Positions 51,053 through 60,260 are shown, numbered from the stretch's first letter. The stretch: DNA of 64,000 nucleotides from JAENVU01 sp964544295 (GCA_964544295.1 CAZJBJ010000001.1:1-64000); one strand, 5' to 3'. Numbers and translations: made by a program. Notes: a model not told the origin generated them from the sequence alone.

Positions 51053-52909
51053 TTGGCCAACGAACCACCCTCCGTGCCCACGGTTCGACCGCCGCTCGCG
51101 CCCCTGGAACCCCAGGGACGTGTCGCGCTCGAACGGATGTGGCAGAACCAGCGCGTCGCGCTGCTCGCGCTCCTGGCCGCCTGCTGCGCCCTCGTCCTGG
51201 TCGGATTGTCACTCGCCGAACGAATTGCCAACCGGGACCGGGTGCTCCCGGGGATCACCGTGGCCGGCACGCGGGTGGGCGGCGACACCGAACGGACCGC
51301 GCTCCACGAGGTGGAGGATCTGGCCGAGCGGCTGCGCAACCAGCCGATTCATGCCCACGCCGGCAGCCAGGCGTTGAGTTTCCGACCCGACGACATCGAC
51401 TATCACGTCGACGCGGCCGCCACCGTCCGGGCCGCTCGACGAGCGGGACGCTCAGCCAATCCGCTGGACACCATCGGCGGAACCGTGCTGCGGCGCTTCC
51501 GACCGGATCGCGTGCCCCTCGTCGTTCGTTACGACCGACGTCGCCTGGCCGAGACCATCGACGTCTGGGTCGGGGCCACGGGCAAGGGGTTGGTCGACGG
51601 CGGGCTGCGATTCGACGGCGCCCAGGTCGCGGAGATCCGCCCGCGGCGCGGCATCGGCATCAATCGAGGCGAGGCCGAGCGACGAATCCTGGAGGCGCTG
51701 CGTTCGGGTCGCACCGACATCGGCGAACTCCGCATCGGCCCGACAACGCCCACCATCGACACCGAGGAGGTGCAGCGCGCCGCCCGGGCGGCACGGAGCA
51801 TTCTCCGCCACCCCGTGAAGATCCGCGTCAACGACACGACCATGACACTCACGCGCGATCAGCTGGCATCGACCCTGCGGACCCGGATCAGCGGAGCACG
51901 ACTCCACCTCGAAGTCGACGAGACCGCGCTGCGGTCCGCGCTCGGACCGGCGCTGTCGGCCGTCGAGACCGCGCCGAGTGACGCCGGGTTCGCGATCAAC
52001 GGAACGACCGTCTCGGTGATCCCGGCCGTGACGGGGCAGACCGTCGAGCTCGCACCGCTCGGCCGGGCGATCGCGTCCGGCCGGCATCGCATCACCGCAC
52101 GTTTGCAGTCCACCGAACCCGCACGATCCACGAAGTGGGCCGAGGATCTCCACATCACGGAGTTGGTCGGGAGCTACACGACCAACCATCCCTGCTGCCA
52201 GCCCCGCGTGACCAACATCCACACCGGCGCCCAGGTCATCGACGGGACGATCCTGCTCCCGGGCGAGACCTTCAGCCTCAACGACGCCCTCGGACCCCGG
52301 ACGGTCGAGAAGGGGTACGTGTCCGCTCCGGGCATCGGCGCCAACCTCGAGTTCGAGGACTCGGTCGGCGGTGGGGTCAGTCAGCTGTCCACGACGTTGT
52401 ACAACGCCACCTTCTTCGGGTGTTACCAGGACGTCACCCACACGGTTCACGCGCTCTACATCTCCCGGTATCCCATGGGTCGGGAGGCGACCTTGAACTA
52501 CCCGTCCATCGACAACAAGTTCCGCAACGACAGCCGGTCCGGAGTGTTGATCCGTACCTATTTCAGCAACACCTCGATCACGGTCGCGCTCTACGGCAGC
52601 AAGGAAGGGCGCTCGTGCACGGCCGAGGGCCCCAATATCCTCGAGACCATCCCGATCGTGCCGGAGTACATCGACGATCCGACCTTGCCACTCGGTACCG
52701 AACGCAAGCTCTCGGCCGGCTCGACCGGGTACGTGGTCGAGAACTTCCGGATCATCAGCCGGCCGGGTCAACCCGAAAAGCGCGAGCGCTACGTCGAGAA
52801 CTACGCGATGGCGAAGGCGAAGACCGCGCGGGGCACCGGTCCGCCACCGCCGACGACCACCACGTCGACCGTTCCGCCACCGCCGGGGACACCCGCCCCG
52901 ACGCCGTAG
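51053..52909 (+). CDS. VanW-family protein with YoaR-like domain
   Basis: 618 residues from TTG 51053 (start uncertain; TAATTT lies nine bases upstream). One membrane anchor (about 34-55), then peptidoglycan-binding-4/YoaR-like segments (RDRVLPGITVAGTRVGG... and VIPAVTGQTVE), then the VanW core (HPCCQPRVTNIHTGAQVIDGTILLPGETFSLNDALGPRT...GGGVSQLSTTLYNATFF). The tail is a Pro/Thr-rich linker. VanW/YoaR proteins act at the cell wall; their precise role is unknown. The CC pair (about residues 381-382) is noteworthy. Confidence 0.93.
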   Translation: MANEPPSVPTVRPPLAPLEPQGRVALERMWQNQRVALLALLAACCALVLVGLSLAERIANRDRVLPGITVAGTRVGGDTERTALHEVEDLAERLRNQPIHAHAGSQALSFRPDDIDYHVDAAATVRAARRAGRSANPLDTIGGTVLRRFRPDRVPLVVRYDRRRLAETIDVWVGATGKGLVDGGLRFDGAQVAEIRPRRGIGINRGEAERRILEALRSGRTDIGELRIGPTTPTIDTEEVQRAARAARSILRHPVKIRVNDTTMTLTRDQLASTLRTRISGARLHLEVDETALRSALGPALSAVETAPSDAGFAINGTTVSVIPAVTGQTVELAPLGRAIASGRHRITARLQSTEPARSTKWAEDLHITELVGSYTTNHPCCQPRVTNIHTGAQVIDGTILLPGETFSLNDALGPRTVEKGYVSAPGIGANLEFEDSVGGGVSQLSTTLYNATFFGCYQDVTHTVHALYISRYPMGREATLNYPSIDNKFRNDSRSGVLIRTYFSNTSITVALYGSKEGRSCTAEGPNILETIPIVPEYIDDPTLPLGTERKLSAGSTGYVVENFRIISRPGQPEKRERYVENYAMAKAKTARGTGPPPPTTTTSTVPPPPGTPAPTP

Positions 52910-52918
52910 ACGTTCGGT

Positions 52919-53536
52919 TCAGGCCTCCTCGGGGAGTTCACCCACCGAGAGATTGACCTGCGGTGCGTCGGCGTCGAACTCCCGCAGTGCGCCGACCACG
53001 CGCACCGCCGCCCGCGCCCGGGCCGCCGCCGAGGTCTCCGGCGCGACGAGCAACGTCACGTCGAGTCCGTCGCGCGTCCGGGTGACCCGCGCCTGCGCGG
53101 AGTCCGCGGACTGTTCCGCCCGGGTGAGGGTCTCCCGCAGCACCGATTCCGCCACCGCCTCGTGCTCGGGACGGCGCGCCGTGGCCGCGGCCTCGACCGT
53201 CGCGACGGCATCGGCCTGCCCCTCGGCGGCGACCGCGTCGAATGCGCCGAACGGGTGCAACAGGGTCTGGCCGAGCACGACGAGCGGGACATGAGTGCGC
53301 AGCGCGCAGACCGCGCCGTCCTCGGTCGGGGCCGGCGTCGATTGTGGGTGCGCCCGCACCGTCACCGCGACGTCGACGCCGACCTCGACCGGGCACGGCT
53401 CGCCGGCGAGCCCGACGCACGGAAAGGCCGGACCGGATCCGGCATGACACCGCAGGACTTCGTGACCCGACGCGGTGAGCTCGTCGACCACTCGGTCGGC
53501 GGCCTGGGAGTGCGATTCGGTCACCAGTACACGCAT
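52919..53536 (-). CDS. Conserved-looking protein, unknown function
   Basis: 205 residues. ATG 53536 has a clear ribosome site (cgaggagttctc). The start MRVLVTESHSQAADRVVDELTASGHEVLRCH resembles a receiver- or Rossmann-type beta-alpha unit, and four cysteines cluster in the next 60 residues (RCHAG, FPCVGLAGEPCPV, AVCALR). The rest is Ala/Arg-rich. It converges with VanW (10 bases apart) and diverges from the repeat protein. No function proposed. Confidence 0.7.
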   Translation of the reverse strand: MRVLVTESHSQAADRVVDELTASGHEVLRCHAGSGPAFPCVGLAGEPCPVEVGVDVAVTVRAHPQSTPAPTEDGAVCALRTHVPLVVLGQTLLHPFGAFDAVAAEGQADAVATVEAAATARRPEHEAVAESVLRETLTRAEQSADSAQARVTRTRDGLDVTLLVAPETSAAARARAAVRVVGALREFDADAPQVNLSVGELPEEA

Positions 53537-53749
53537 GAGAACTCCTCGTCCCGGGGCAAGAACCTCAGCCTCGACGGTCACCGATCTCGAAGGCAGGGCG
53601 CGACGACCCCGTTCGCGCGGGACCAAGGTCCCGAGTTGGGGTCCCGATGCGCAGCGGCGGACTTGGTCAACTCCGAACAATTCTCTGATCGGGCCGGAAT
53701 CTGGCCGGGCGATGCTCTTCACCGTCACCCCGCAACCAAGGAGCACCCC
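53537..53749. other. Divergent intergenic region, 213 bp
   Basis: This holds both start regions: the minus-strand leader next to 53536 and, on the plus strand, the site aaccaaggagcacccc before ATG 53750. The AT-richer patch aacaattctctgat (about 53676) may carry the plus-strand promoter. No gene or hairpin is evident. Confidence 0.4.
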
Positions 53750-54283
53750 ATGAAGCACCACTCCCTCCGACGCCTCATCGGTACCGGCGTCACCACCGCG
53801 GCACTGTGCGTCGCGGCCGTGGGCGTCGCCGGTCCCGCCGGCGCCGCCACCGACGGATCCTCGTCCGACCGCCACCCCGCCCGGCAGCTGACCGACGAGC
53901 AGAAGCAGTGCCTGAGCGACCAGGGCATCACCCGACCGGTCCGACCCCTCACCCCCGAGAAGGTCGACCAGCTCAAGGCCGCCGCCAAGGCCTGTGACAT
54001 CAAGCTCCCGCACCGACGGCACCTCGGCGACAAGCTGACCGACGAGCAGAAGCAGTGCCTGAGCGACCAGGGCATCACCCGACCGGTNNNNNNNNNNNNN
54101 NNNNNNNNNNNNNNNNNNNNNNNNNNNNNNNNNNNNNNNNNNNNNNNNNNNNNNNNNNNNNNNNNNNNNNNNNNNNNNNNNNNNNNNCGACCCCTCACCC
54201 CCGAGAAGGTCGACCAGCTCAAGGCCGCCGCCAAGGCCTGTGGCATCGAGCGGCCGGGATCAGGAGCCCCCAACCAGGGATGA
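53750..54283 (+). CDS. Exported tandem-repeat protein, interrupted by an assembly gap
   Basis: A signal peptide (MKHHSLRRLIGTGVTTAALCVAAVGVAGPAGAA) is followed by repeats of 49 residues (147 bp) built from LTDEQKQCLSDQGITRP, RPLTPEKVDQLKAAAKACDIKLP and a linker HRRHLGDK. Two starts of the unit are seen (53888 and 54035), each with two Cys that could pair. 100 N occupy 54088-54187 and the coding frame resumes correctly after them (ending CGIERPGSGAPNQG). Similar repeats occur in uncharacterised actinobacterial exported proteins. Copy number and total length are unknown. A good ribosome site precedes ATG 53750. Confidence 0.85.
   Translation: MKHHSLRRLIGTGVTTAALCVAAVGVAGPAGAATDGSSSDRHPARQLTDEQKQCLSDQGITRPVRPLTPEKVDQLKAAAKACDIKLPHRRHLGDKLTDEQKQCLSDQGITRPXXXXXXXXXXXXXXXXXXXXXXXXXXXXXXXXXXRPLTPEKVDQLKAAAKACGIERPGSGAPNQG
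53888..54242 (+). repeat. 147-bp tandem repeat with gap inside
   Basis: Copy one is 53888-54034; copy two begins 54035 with identical sequence to 54087, where the gap starts. After the gap, 54188-54242 matches copy-one positions 53940-53994. The gap thus sits inside the repeat. Confidence 0.9.
54088..54187. other. Assembly gap of 100 N
   Basis: Exactly 100 N, the usual placeholder for unknown length. It falls where near-identical repeats would break a short-read assembly. Confidence 1.
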
Positions 54284-54302
54284 CCTGAGTCCGGACTCGC
54301 TC

Positions 54303-54340
54303 GGAACGGCCCCGGCGTCCACGGACGCCGGGGCCGTTCC
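54303..54340. terminator. 18-bp perfect hairpin after the repeat protein
   Basis: ggaacggccccggcgtcc (54303-54320) is exactly complementary to 54323-54340 with only two unpaired central bases, so the real loop is a few bases wider. It lies 20 bases past the repeat-protein stop and before the laccase gene. Confidence 0.75.
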
Positions 54341-54453
54341 ATCGTTCCGACGGATGCATCCGTTCGGACCTATCTCCAGGGCCGAAAGACCCTGCCCCCG
54401 TCGGCGACGAACCTTCACGATCGGAGCTTCGACCGACCCAGGGGGCTCCCACG

Positions 54454-55857
54454 ATGAAATTGACCGGCGAAGATCGCCAGACGTTCGGCCTCGGCGCGTG
54501 GATGTTCGCGCTCTTGGCCGTCCTGCTCGCCTTCGGCGCGCTGTGGGTTGCGGGCGATGCCCGATCCACGAGCAGCGACGCCAAACAGGCGGCAGCGCTC
54601 GGTGGCGGCACGCAGGTGTCCCTCTCCGAGTTCATGATCGATCCGGCCATGATCCACGCCGATGCGAACGGCACCCTGGCGATCAAGAACTCCGGGAGCG
54701 CGCCGCACAACTTCGAGATCAAGGGCACCAAGTTCAAGACGGCCGACATCGGCCCGGGCGGCGCGGCCACGCTGTCGCTGCAAGGCCTCAAGGCCGGGAC
54801 CTACGAGGTCATCTGCGCCATCCCCGGGCACGCCGGCCAGGGGATGAAGGCCACGCTCATGGTCGGTGCCGGCGGTGGCAGCGGTGCCGCGGCCACGTCG
54901 GGTTCGACCGGCCAGTCGGACGCCGCACTGCGAGCGGACAACGCCCGCATGGACGCGCTGATGAAGAAGGGTACCCAGGCCTACGTCGATCAGCTGACGA
55001 ACGGTCCGAACACCAAGGGCGTCGGCAACCAGCCGCTCGACCCGAAGGTGCTCCCCGACGGCACCAAGGAGTTCGACATCACGGCGAAGGTCATCGACTG
55101 GCAGGTCGACCAGACCAAGACCGTGCGGGCATGGGCCTACGGACCGACCGGCGGCGACGACTCGACATTCGGCGTACCCGGCCCACTCCTCAAGGTGAAC
55201 AAGGGGGATCGCGTGCGGTTCGTCCTCACGAACGAACTCCCGCAATCGACCGTCGTGCACTTCCACGGCATGGAACTCCCCAACGACATGGACGGGGTGC
55301 CCGACGTGACCCAGGACCCGGTCCTGCCGGGCAAGACGTTCACCTACGAGTTCGTGGCCGAGAAGAGCCAGGTGAACATGTACCACTCCCACCACCACGG
55401 CGAACACCAGGTCCCCGACGGACTCGCCGGGGTGCTCCTGGTCGGTGACCTCCCGCTGCCCGACGGCCGCGGGCCGGTGACCCAGGAGGTCCCGATGGCG
55501 CTCAACGATGCCGGCGTGATCGGCCTGACCCTGAACGCGAAGTCGTTCCCGTCGACGGCGCCGATCATCGCCAAGGTCGGCGAGACCGTCCTCATCCACT
55601 ACTTCAACGAGGGCCTCTCGATCCACCCGATGCACCTGCACGGCCTGGTGCAAACGATCATCGCGAAGGACGGCATCCCGATCACGCCGTACGACGTCGA
55701 CACCCTGAACATCGCACCCGGTGAGCGCTACAGCGTGTTGGTCACCCCGCGGGCGGACCAGGTCGGCGTCTGGGCGTACCACTGCCACATCCTCACCCAC
55801 GCCGAGCGCGACGACGGGATGTTCGGCATGGTGACGACCTTCGTAGTCAAGGAGTAG
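54454..55857 (+). CDS. Membrane-anchored cupredoxin fused to a laccase-like multicopper oxidase
   Basis: 467 residues. Membrane helix about 15-33. A plastocyanin-like domain (about 52-137) has the full type 1 copper set H85, C121, H126, M131 (PHNFEIKG, VICAIPGHAGQGM). A linker of Gly/Ala/Ser follows. The multicopper-oxidase part has HFHG (269-272), YHSHHHGEH (about 310-318), HPMHLHG (391-397) and HCHILTHAERDDGM (443-456), giving type 1, 2 and 3 copper ligands. It likely oxidises a substrate (phenol, metal or electron carrier) with O2 at the cell surface, the N-terminal cupredoxin passing electrons in. The copper-site spacing at 449-456 is as in its subfamily. Confidence 0.94.
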   Translation: MKLTGEDRQTFGLGAWMFALLAVLLAFGALWVAGDARSTSSDAKQAAALGGGTQVSLSEFMIDPAMIHADANGTLAIKNSGSAPHNFEIKGTKFKTADIGPGGAATLSLQGLKAGTYEVICAIPGHAGQGMKATLMVGAGGGSGAAATSGSTGQSDAALRADNARMDALMKKGTQAYVDQLTNGPNTKGVGNQPLDPKVLPDGTKEFDITAKVIDWQVDQTKTVRAWAYGPTGGDDSTFGVPGPLLKVNKGDRVRFVLTNELPQSTVVHFHGMELPNDMDGVPDVTQDPVLPGKTFTYEFVAEKSQVNMYHSHHHGEHQVPDGLAGVLLVGDLPLPDGRGPVTQEVPMALNDAGVIGLTLNAKSFPSTAPIIAKVGETVLIHYFNEGLSIHPMHLHGLVQTIIAKDGIPITPYDVDTLNIAPGERYSVLVTPRADQVGVWAYHCHILTHAERDDGMFGMVTTFVVKE

Positions 55858-58264
55858 CGGAAACGGATGCCGCCGTGCTCGGTTCGTCGTCACCGGCGAC
55901 GAACCGGGTGCCGCGGATCCGGCCGCTGACCTCGATCAGCACACACGCGGCGGCTGCGCAACCGAACGCGATGGTCAGCAGGTCGGCGCTCGGAATGCGC
56001 AGATCGATGAGATGGCGCAGGTACGGAATCGCGAAGACCCCGACCGCGCCGCCGATCATGGAGAACACCAACGCGGCGCGGAACGCCGTGAGCGGGCGGG
56101 CCAACACCACCAACACGAAGAGCGCCACGATCAACAACGTGATGAACGCCGTGGTGCGCGCCTGCACGCTCGACACGTCTTCCGATCGGGCGACGGCATA
56201 GGCCGTGTAGACCGCGATCGCCGCGATCGCGCCCGTCGGTATCGCGAAGCGCAACACCCGGGAGACGAAGCCCGGCACGTATCGGCGCGTGTTCGGCGCC
56301 AGGGCGAGAAAGAACCCGGGGATGCCGATGGTCAGGGCGCTGATGACCGTGAAGTGGCGCGGCAGGAACGGGTAGGGCCACCCGGTGAAGACCGTCGCCA
56401 GTGAGAAGAGCGCGGCGTACACCGTCTTGACGAGGAACAGGTTGGCCGAGCGTTCGATGTTCGCGACGACGCGGCGGCCTTCGGCCACGACGCCCGGCAG
56501 CGTGGCGAACTTCCCGTCGAGCAGGACCAACTGCGCCACCGCCCGGGTCGCGGCCGCGCCCGAACCCATCGCGACGCCGATGTCGGCATCCTTGAGCGCG
56601 AGGGCATCGTTGACGCCGTCGCCGGTCATCGCGACCACGTGCCCGCGCGACTGCAACGCCCCCACCATCGCCCGCTTCTGGTGGGGTGTGACCCGCCCGA
56701 ACACCGAGTGGTGTTCGAGTGCGTCGGCGAGACCGTCTTGGTCGTCGGGCAACGAGCGCGCGTCGAACGGCTCGCCGGCGTCCAGCCCGACGCGACGGGC
56801 CACCGCGCCGACCGTTCGCGGGTTGTCACCCGAGATCACCTTGAGGATCACGCCCTGTGACCGGAAGTACGCGAGCGTCTCCGCCGCGTCGGGCCGCACC
56901 TGTTCGTCGAACATCACCAGCGCGACCGGATCGAGATCGGCCGGGAGTGACTCGCCCTGCAACGACGAGTCGGTGCGGGCGAGCAGCAGCGTCCGACTCC
57001 CGGTCGCGGCGAACTCGTCGGCGAGTTGCCGCACGGAACTCTTCGGGTCCGGCCACACCATCTCGGGGGCGCCCATGACCCAGCTTCCCTTCCCGGTGAA
57101 CTGGGCCGCGCTCCACTTCCGGGCCGACGAGAACGGCACCGCGTCGATGCGGGTCCAGCCCGGGTCGGGGAACCGCTCGCCGAGCGCCTCGAACGTGGCG
57201 TTCGCATTGGCATCGGCCGCGAGTGCGCCGAGCACCGCTTCGGCCTCCTCCACGGCGTGCGCTCCGAGCGGCTGAATGTGATCGAACGCGATCGAACCCT
57301 CGGTGAGCGTCCCGGTCTTGTCCAGACAGACCACGTCGACGCGGGCCAGGCCCTCGACGGCGGGCAGTTCCTGCACCAGCACGTTCCGGCGACCGAGGAT
57401 GATGACGGCGACGCCGAACGCGATCGACGTGAGCAGCACGAGCCCCTCGGGCACCATCCCGACCACGCCGGCGACCGCGCCGGTGATGGCACTCGGCACG
57501 TCGCCATCCTGGAGCTCACGCCAGAACAACACCGGGCCGACGAACAGGATGAGCCACGTGACGTAACGCAGGATGAGGTTCACGCCGTCGACGAGTTCGG
57601 AGCGCGTGACCGTGAACCGGCGCGCCTCCGCGGCGAGCTTGCGTGCGTACGCGTCGGCGCCGACCGCCGTGGTCTGCAGGCGTCCCGAACCGGCGACGAC
57701 GATGCTCCCCGAGAGCGCCGAGGCACCGACCGGCTTCGGGATGGAGTCCGCTTCGCCGGTCAAGAGGGATTCGTCGAGTTCGAGTCCGACCGAATCCGTG
57801 ATCGTGCCGTCGGCCGGAACCTGATCACCCGTGCGGAGCTCGAGCAGGTCGTCGAGCACGATCGTCTCGACCGCGATCTCGGCCACCGATCCCTCGCGGA
57901 CCGCCCGGGCCACTGGCGCGCTCAGCACCGCGAGCTGATCCAGCTTTCGTTTCGCCAGTAGCTCCTGCACGATGCCGATCGCGGCGTTGATGACGATGAC
58001 GATGCCGAACAAACCGTCGGCCGGGGAGCCGAAGACGAGGATGAGTCCGAGCATCGTGCCGAGAATGGCGTTGAAGCGGGTGAACACGTTGGCCCGCACG
58101 ATCTCGACCAACGTCCGGCTGGTGCGCTCGCCCGAGTCGTTGACCTCGCCCCGGGCGATGCGCTCCGCGACCTCCGCCGCACTCAGCCCGTCCGGGCCCG
58201 TCGGCGGGCGGGAATCATGCGGTTCCGGCCCGGTTGGACCACGATCGACCTCGGGGACTCCCAC
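55847..58264 (-). CDS. P-type ATPase, CtpE-like (cation-transporting)
   Basis: 805 residues from GTG 58264. Motifs: actuator LLTGEADSIPKP, phosphorylation DKTGTLTEGS with PEGL two helices earlier, nucleotide-binding region and the hinge MTGDGVNDALALKDADIGVAMGSGAAATR. It lacks heavy-metal-binding N-terminal CxxC sites. Overall it resembles mycobacterial CtpE (reported for calcium import). The transported ion cannot be told from sequence alone. Its 3' end overlaps the convergent laccase gene by 11 bases. A possible leaderless promoter lies seven bases upstream of the GTG. Confidence 0.93.
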   Translation of the reverse strand: MGVPEVDRGPTGPEPHDSRPPTGPDGLSAAEVAERIARGEVNDSGERTSRTLVEIVRANVFTRFNAILGTMLGLILVFGSPADGLFGIVIVINAAIGIVQELLAKRKLDQLAVLSAPVARAVREGSVAEIAVETIVLDDLLELRTGDQVPADGTITDSVGLELDESLLTGEADSIPKPVGASALSGSIVVAGSGRLQTTAVGADAYARKLAAEARRFTVTRSELVDGVNLILRYVTWLILFVGPVLFWRELQDGDVPSAITGAVAGVVGMVPEGLVLLTSIAFGVAVIILGRRNVLVQELPAVEGLARVDVVCLDKTGTLTEGSIAFDHIQPLGAHAVEEAEAVLGALAADANANATFEALGERFPDPGWTRIDAVPFSSARKWSAAQFTGKGSWVMGAPEMVWPDPKSSVRQLADEFAATGSRTLLLARTDSSLQGESLPADLDPVALVMFDEQVRPDAAETLAYFRSQGVILKVISGDNPRTVGAVARRVGLDAGEPFDARSLPDDQDGLADALEHHSVFGRVTPHQKRAMVGALQSRGHVVAMTGDGVNDALALKDADIGVAMGSGAAATRAVAQLVLLDGKFATLPGVVAEGRRVVANIERSANLFLVKTVYAALFSLATVFTGWPYPFLPRHFTVISALTIGIPGFFLALAPNTRRYVPGFVSRVLRFAIPTGAIAAIAVYTAYAVARSEDVSSVQARTTAFITLLIVALFVLVVLARPLTAFRAALVFSMIGGAVGVFAIPYLRHLIDLRIPSADLLTIAFGCAAAACVLIEVSGRIRGTRFVAGDDEPSTAASVSATP

Positions 58265-58271
58265 GAGGGGG

Positions 58272-58277
58272 ACGGTA
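58272..58277 (-). promoter_or_regulatory. Putative -10 element of the P-type ATPase gene
   Basis: TACCGT on the minus strand, seven bases before GTG 58264. No ribosome site is seen. Confidence 0.4.
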
Positions 58278-58346
58278 CCTGCCCCTTCGCGCTCGACGGG
58301 GTTTTTGGGTCTCGAGGTGGGGGCGAAACGCGCCGATGCACCACCG

Positions 58347-60224
58347 ATGGCGGCATTCTCCGACGACCGACGGGCGCATCCGGCCCGGAACCAGTTGCTG
58401 GTCGTCGCCTATGCCATTGTCGTGCTCGGACTCATCGGCGCGTCGGTACGTACGTCGGCCGAGATCGGCTGGAAGCTACGGACGGGCGCAGCTGCCCTTG
58501 CGGTCATCGGGTCAATCGTCGCCGCCCGGCGGAACCAGCGCATCGGCACCAACCCGTGGATCTGCATCGCCACCGGGATCACGTTGTGGACCGGCGGCGC
58601 GGTGATCCGTGACACCGCGGCGATCAACGGCATGGGCTCCGCCCACTGGGGTGACCTCCTGACCCTGCTCGGATACCTGGCGTTCGGCGCGGGCATGTTC
58701 ATCGTCGGCAATCTGCGCGATCGATCGTCGAGCCGCACCGCCTTCCTCGACGCCTCGGTCATCGGGATCGCGAGCGCGCTCGTGATGTGGGCAACGCTCA
58801 TCAACCCCCTGGAACCCGCCAAGGTGAGCACGATCGACCGGCTGACGCTGTCGGCGTACCCGCTCGGCGACGCGATCCTCGTCACCACGCTCGCCTGGAT
58901 GGTCCTCGCGCCCGGCCGTCGTTCGCGTTCCCTGAACCTGCTCGGCGTCGGGGTCGCGGTGCTGCTGGGAACGGACATCGCGAAAGCCGTGAACGGACAG
59001 CTCGGCCATACGGACTCGCTGGCCGCGGCGGTCGGCATCGCATCGGCGAGTGCCCTGATCGGGGCCGCGTCCCTGACGTCGGTGAGACAACTCTTCGTCA
59101 CGGAGCCCGGGACCGGCCGGATCTCGGAGCCGCGAGCGCGGCTCGCGGTCTTGGGCCTGGCCCTGCTCGCCGGGCCCATCGTGACCATCGTGTCCGACAC
59201 CAGCACGGGAGTGAGTGCCGCGTTCGTCGGCGTGTGCACCACCGCGCTCGCCCTGGGCGTGATGGCGCGATTCGTCAGCCTCACCCACGAGATCCATCGA
59301 GCCCATGCCGCGACGAGTCTGAGCGAACGCCGCTTCCGCCTCATGGCCGACAGTGCGCCGGTCGGCATCTTCGAGATCGGGCGGGGTCGGCGCATCACGT
59401 ACGCGAACTCCGAGGGCCGCGACCTCCTCGGTCCCGAGGTCCTCGGAGGATCGACGACCGACATGTTCACGCCGGTCGATGCAACCAGTCGTCCCGCCCT
59501 CGAGACCGCCATCGACGCGGTCGAACAAGGGCACGCTGGGTCGGCGGATCTTCGACTGACCGGCGAGCCACCCCGGTGGATCTCCTGGAACGGCGTCCCC
59601 GTGATCGCAAGCGAGCCGCATCTGCCGACGGCGTTCGTTTCGATTCTGGACATCACGCCGCTCAAGGAAGCCGAAGCCGCCCTCGGGCGCCAGGCCACCC
59701 ATGATCCGTTGACCGGGCTCCCGAACCGGCGGCTGCTGCTGGAGTCGCTCATCGGCGCGCTCGAGGAACTGGGAGCGGGCCACCGCACCGGCACGGTCGC
59801 GTTGATGTTCATCGATCTGGACCAGTTCAAGATGGTGAACGACGTACTCGGTCACGACGCCGGCGACGCGCTGCTCAAGACGGCATCCGCGCGACTGCGC
59901 AACGCGGTCCGAGCCCACGACATCGTGGCCCGTTTCGGCGGTGACGAGTTCGTGGTCCTCATGCAACACGTCGCCGACCGCGGGGAACTGCACGACGTCG
60001 CGCAACGCATCCTGCGGGCGCTCGAGGTGCCGATCCAGGTGGCAGGCACCGAGGCGACCGTCGGCGCCAGCGTCGGCATCGCGACTGCCACCGGTCCCGA
60101 CGACGACCCCGACGCCCTCGTCCGCAACGCCGACGCCGCGATGTACCGCGCCAAGGAACACGGTCGTGGTCGCTACGAGTTCTTCCGCCCCACCCCCACC
60201 GACGAGTCCCATCGAATGTTGTAA
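58347..60224 (+). CDS. Membrane-bound diguanylate cyclase with PAS domain
   Basis: 625 residues from ATG 58347. About eight or more N-terminal membrane helices (to ~320), a PAS domain (about 330-455, FRLMADSAPVGIFEIGRGRRITYANSEG), then a GGDEF domain with THDPLTGLPNRRLLLESL, FIDLDQFKMVNDVLGHDAGD and the intact catalytic GGDEF at 531-535. The inhibitory RxxD I-site (RAHD) lies five residues before it. It makes c-di-GMP. No EAL domain is present. It probably senses a membrane or redox signal through PAS. The start is uncertain because the frame is open upstream. Confidence 0.93.
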   Translation: MAAFSDDRRAHPARNQLLVVAYAIVVLGLIGASVRTSAEIGWKLRTGAAALAVIGSIVAARRNQRIGTNPWICIATGITLWTGGAVIRDTAAINGMGSAHWGDLLTLLGYLAFGAGMFIVGNLRDRSSSRTAFLDASVIGIASALVMWATLINPLEPAKVSTIDRLTLSAYPLGDAILVTTLAWMVLAPGRRSRSLNLLGVGVAVLLGTDIAKAVNGQLGHTDSLAAAVGIASASALIGAASLTSVRQLFVTEPGTGRISEPRARLAVLGLALLAGPIVTIVSDTSTGVSAAFVGVCTTALALGVMARFVSLTHEIHRAHAATSLSERRFRLMADSAPVGIFEIGRGRRITYANSEGRDLLGPEVLGGSTTDMFTPVDATSRPALETAIDAVEQGHAGSADLRLTGEPPRWISWNGVPVIASEPHLPTAFVSILDITPLKEAEAALGRQATHDPLTGLPNRRLLLESLIGALEELGAGHRTGTVALMFIDLDQFKMVNDVLGHDAGDALLKTASARLRNAVRAHDIVARFGGDEFVVLMQHVADRGELHDVAQRILRALEVPIQVAGTEATVGASVGIATATGPDDDPDALVRNADAAMYRAKEHGRGRYEFFRPTPTDESHRML

Positions 60225-60260
60225 CTCGGCCTGATCACGACGTGCGCGTACCGCGTCCGA

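Noticed and set aside
53888..54242. Possible CRISPR or intergenic repeat
   Set aside because: The 147-bp period is a multiple of three and is translated as 49-residue protein repeats.
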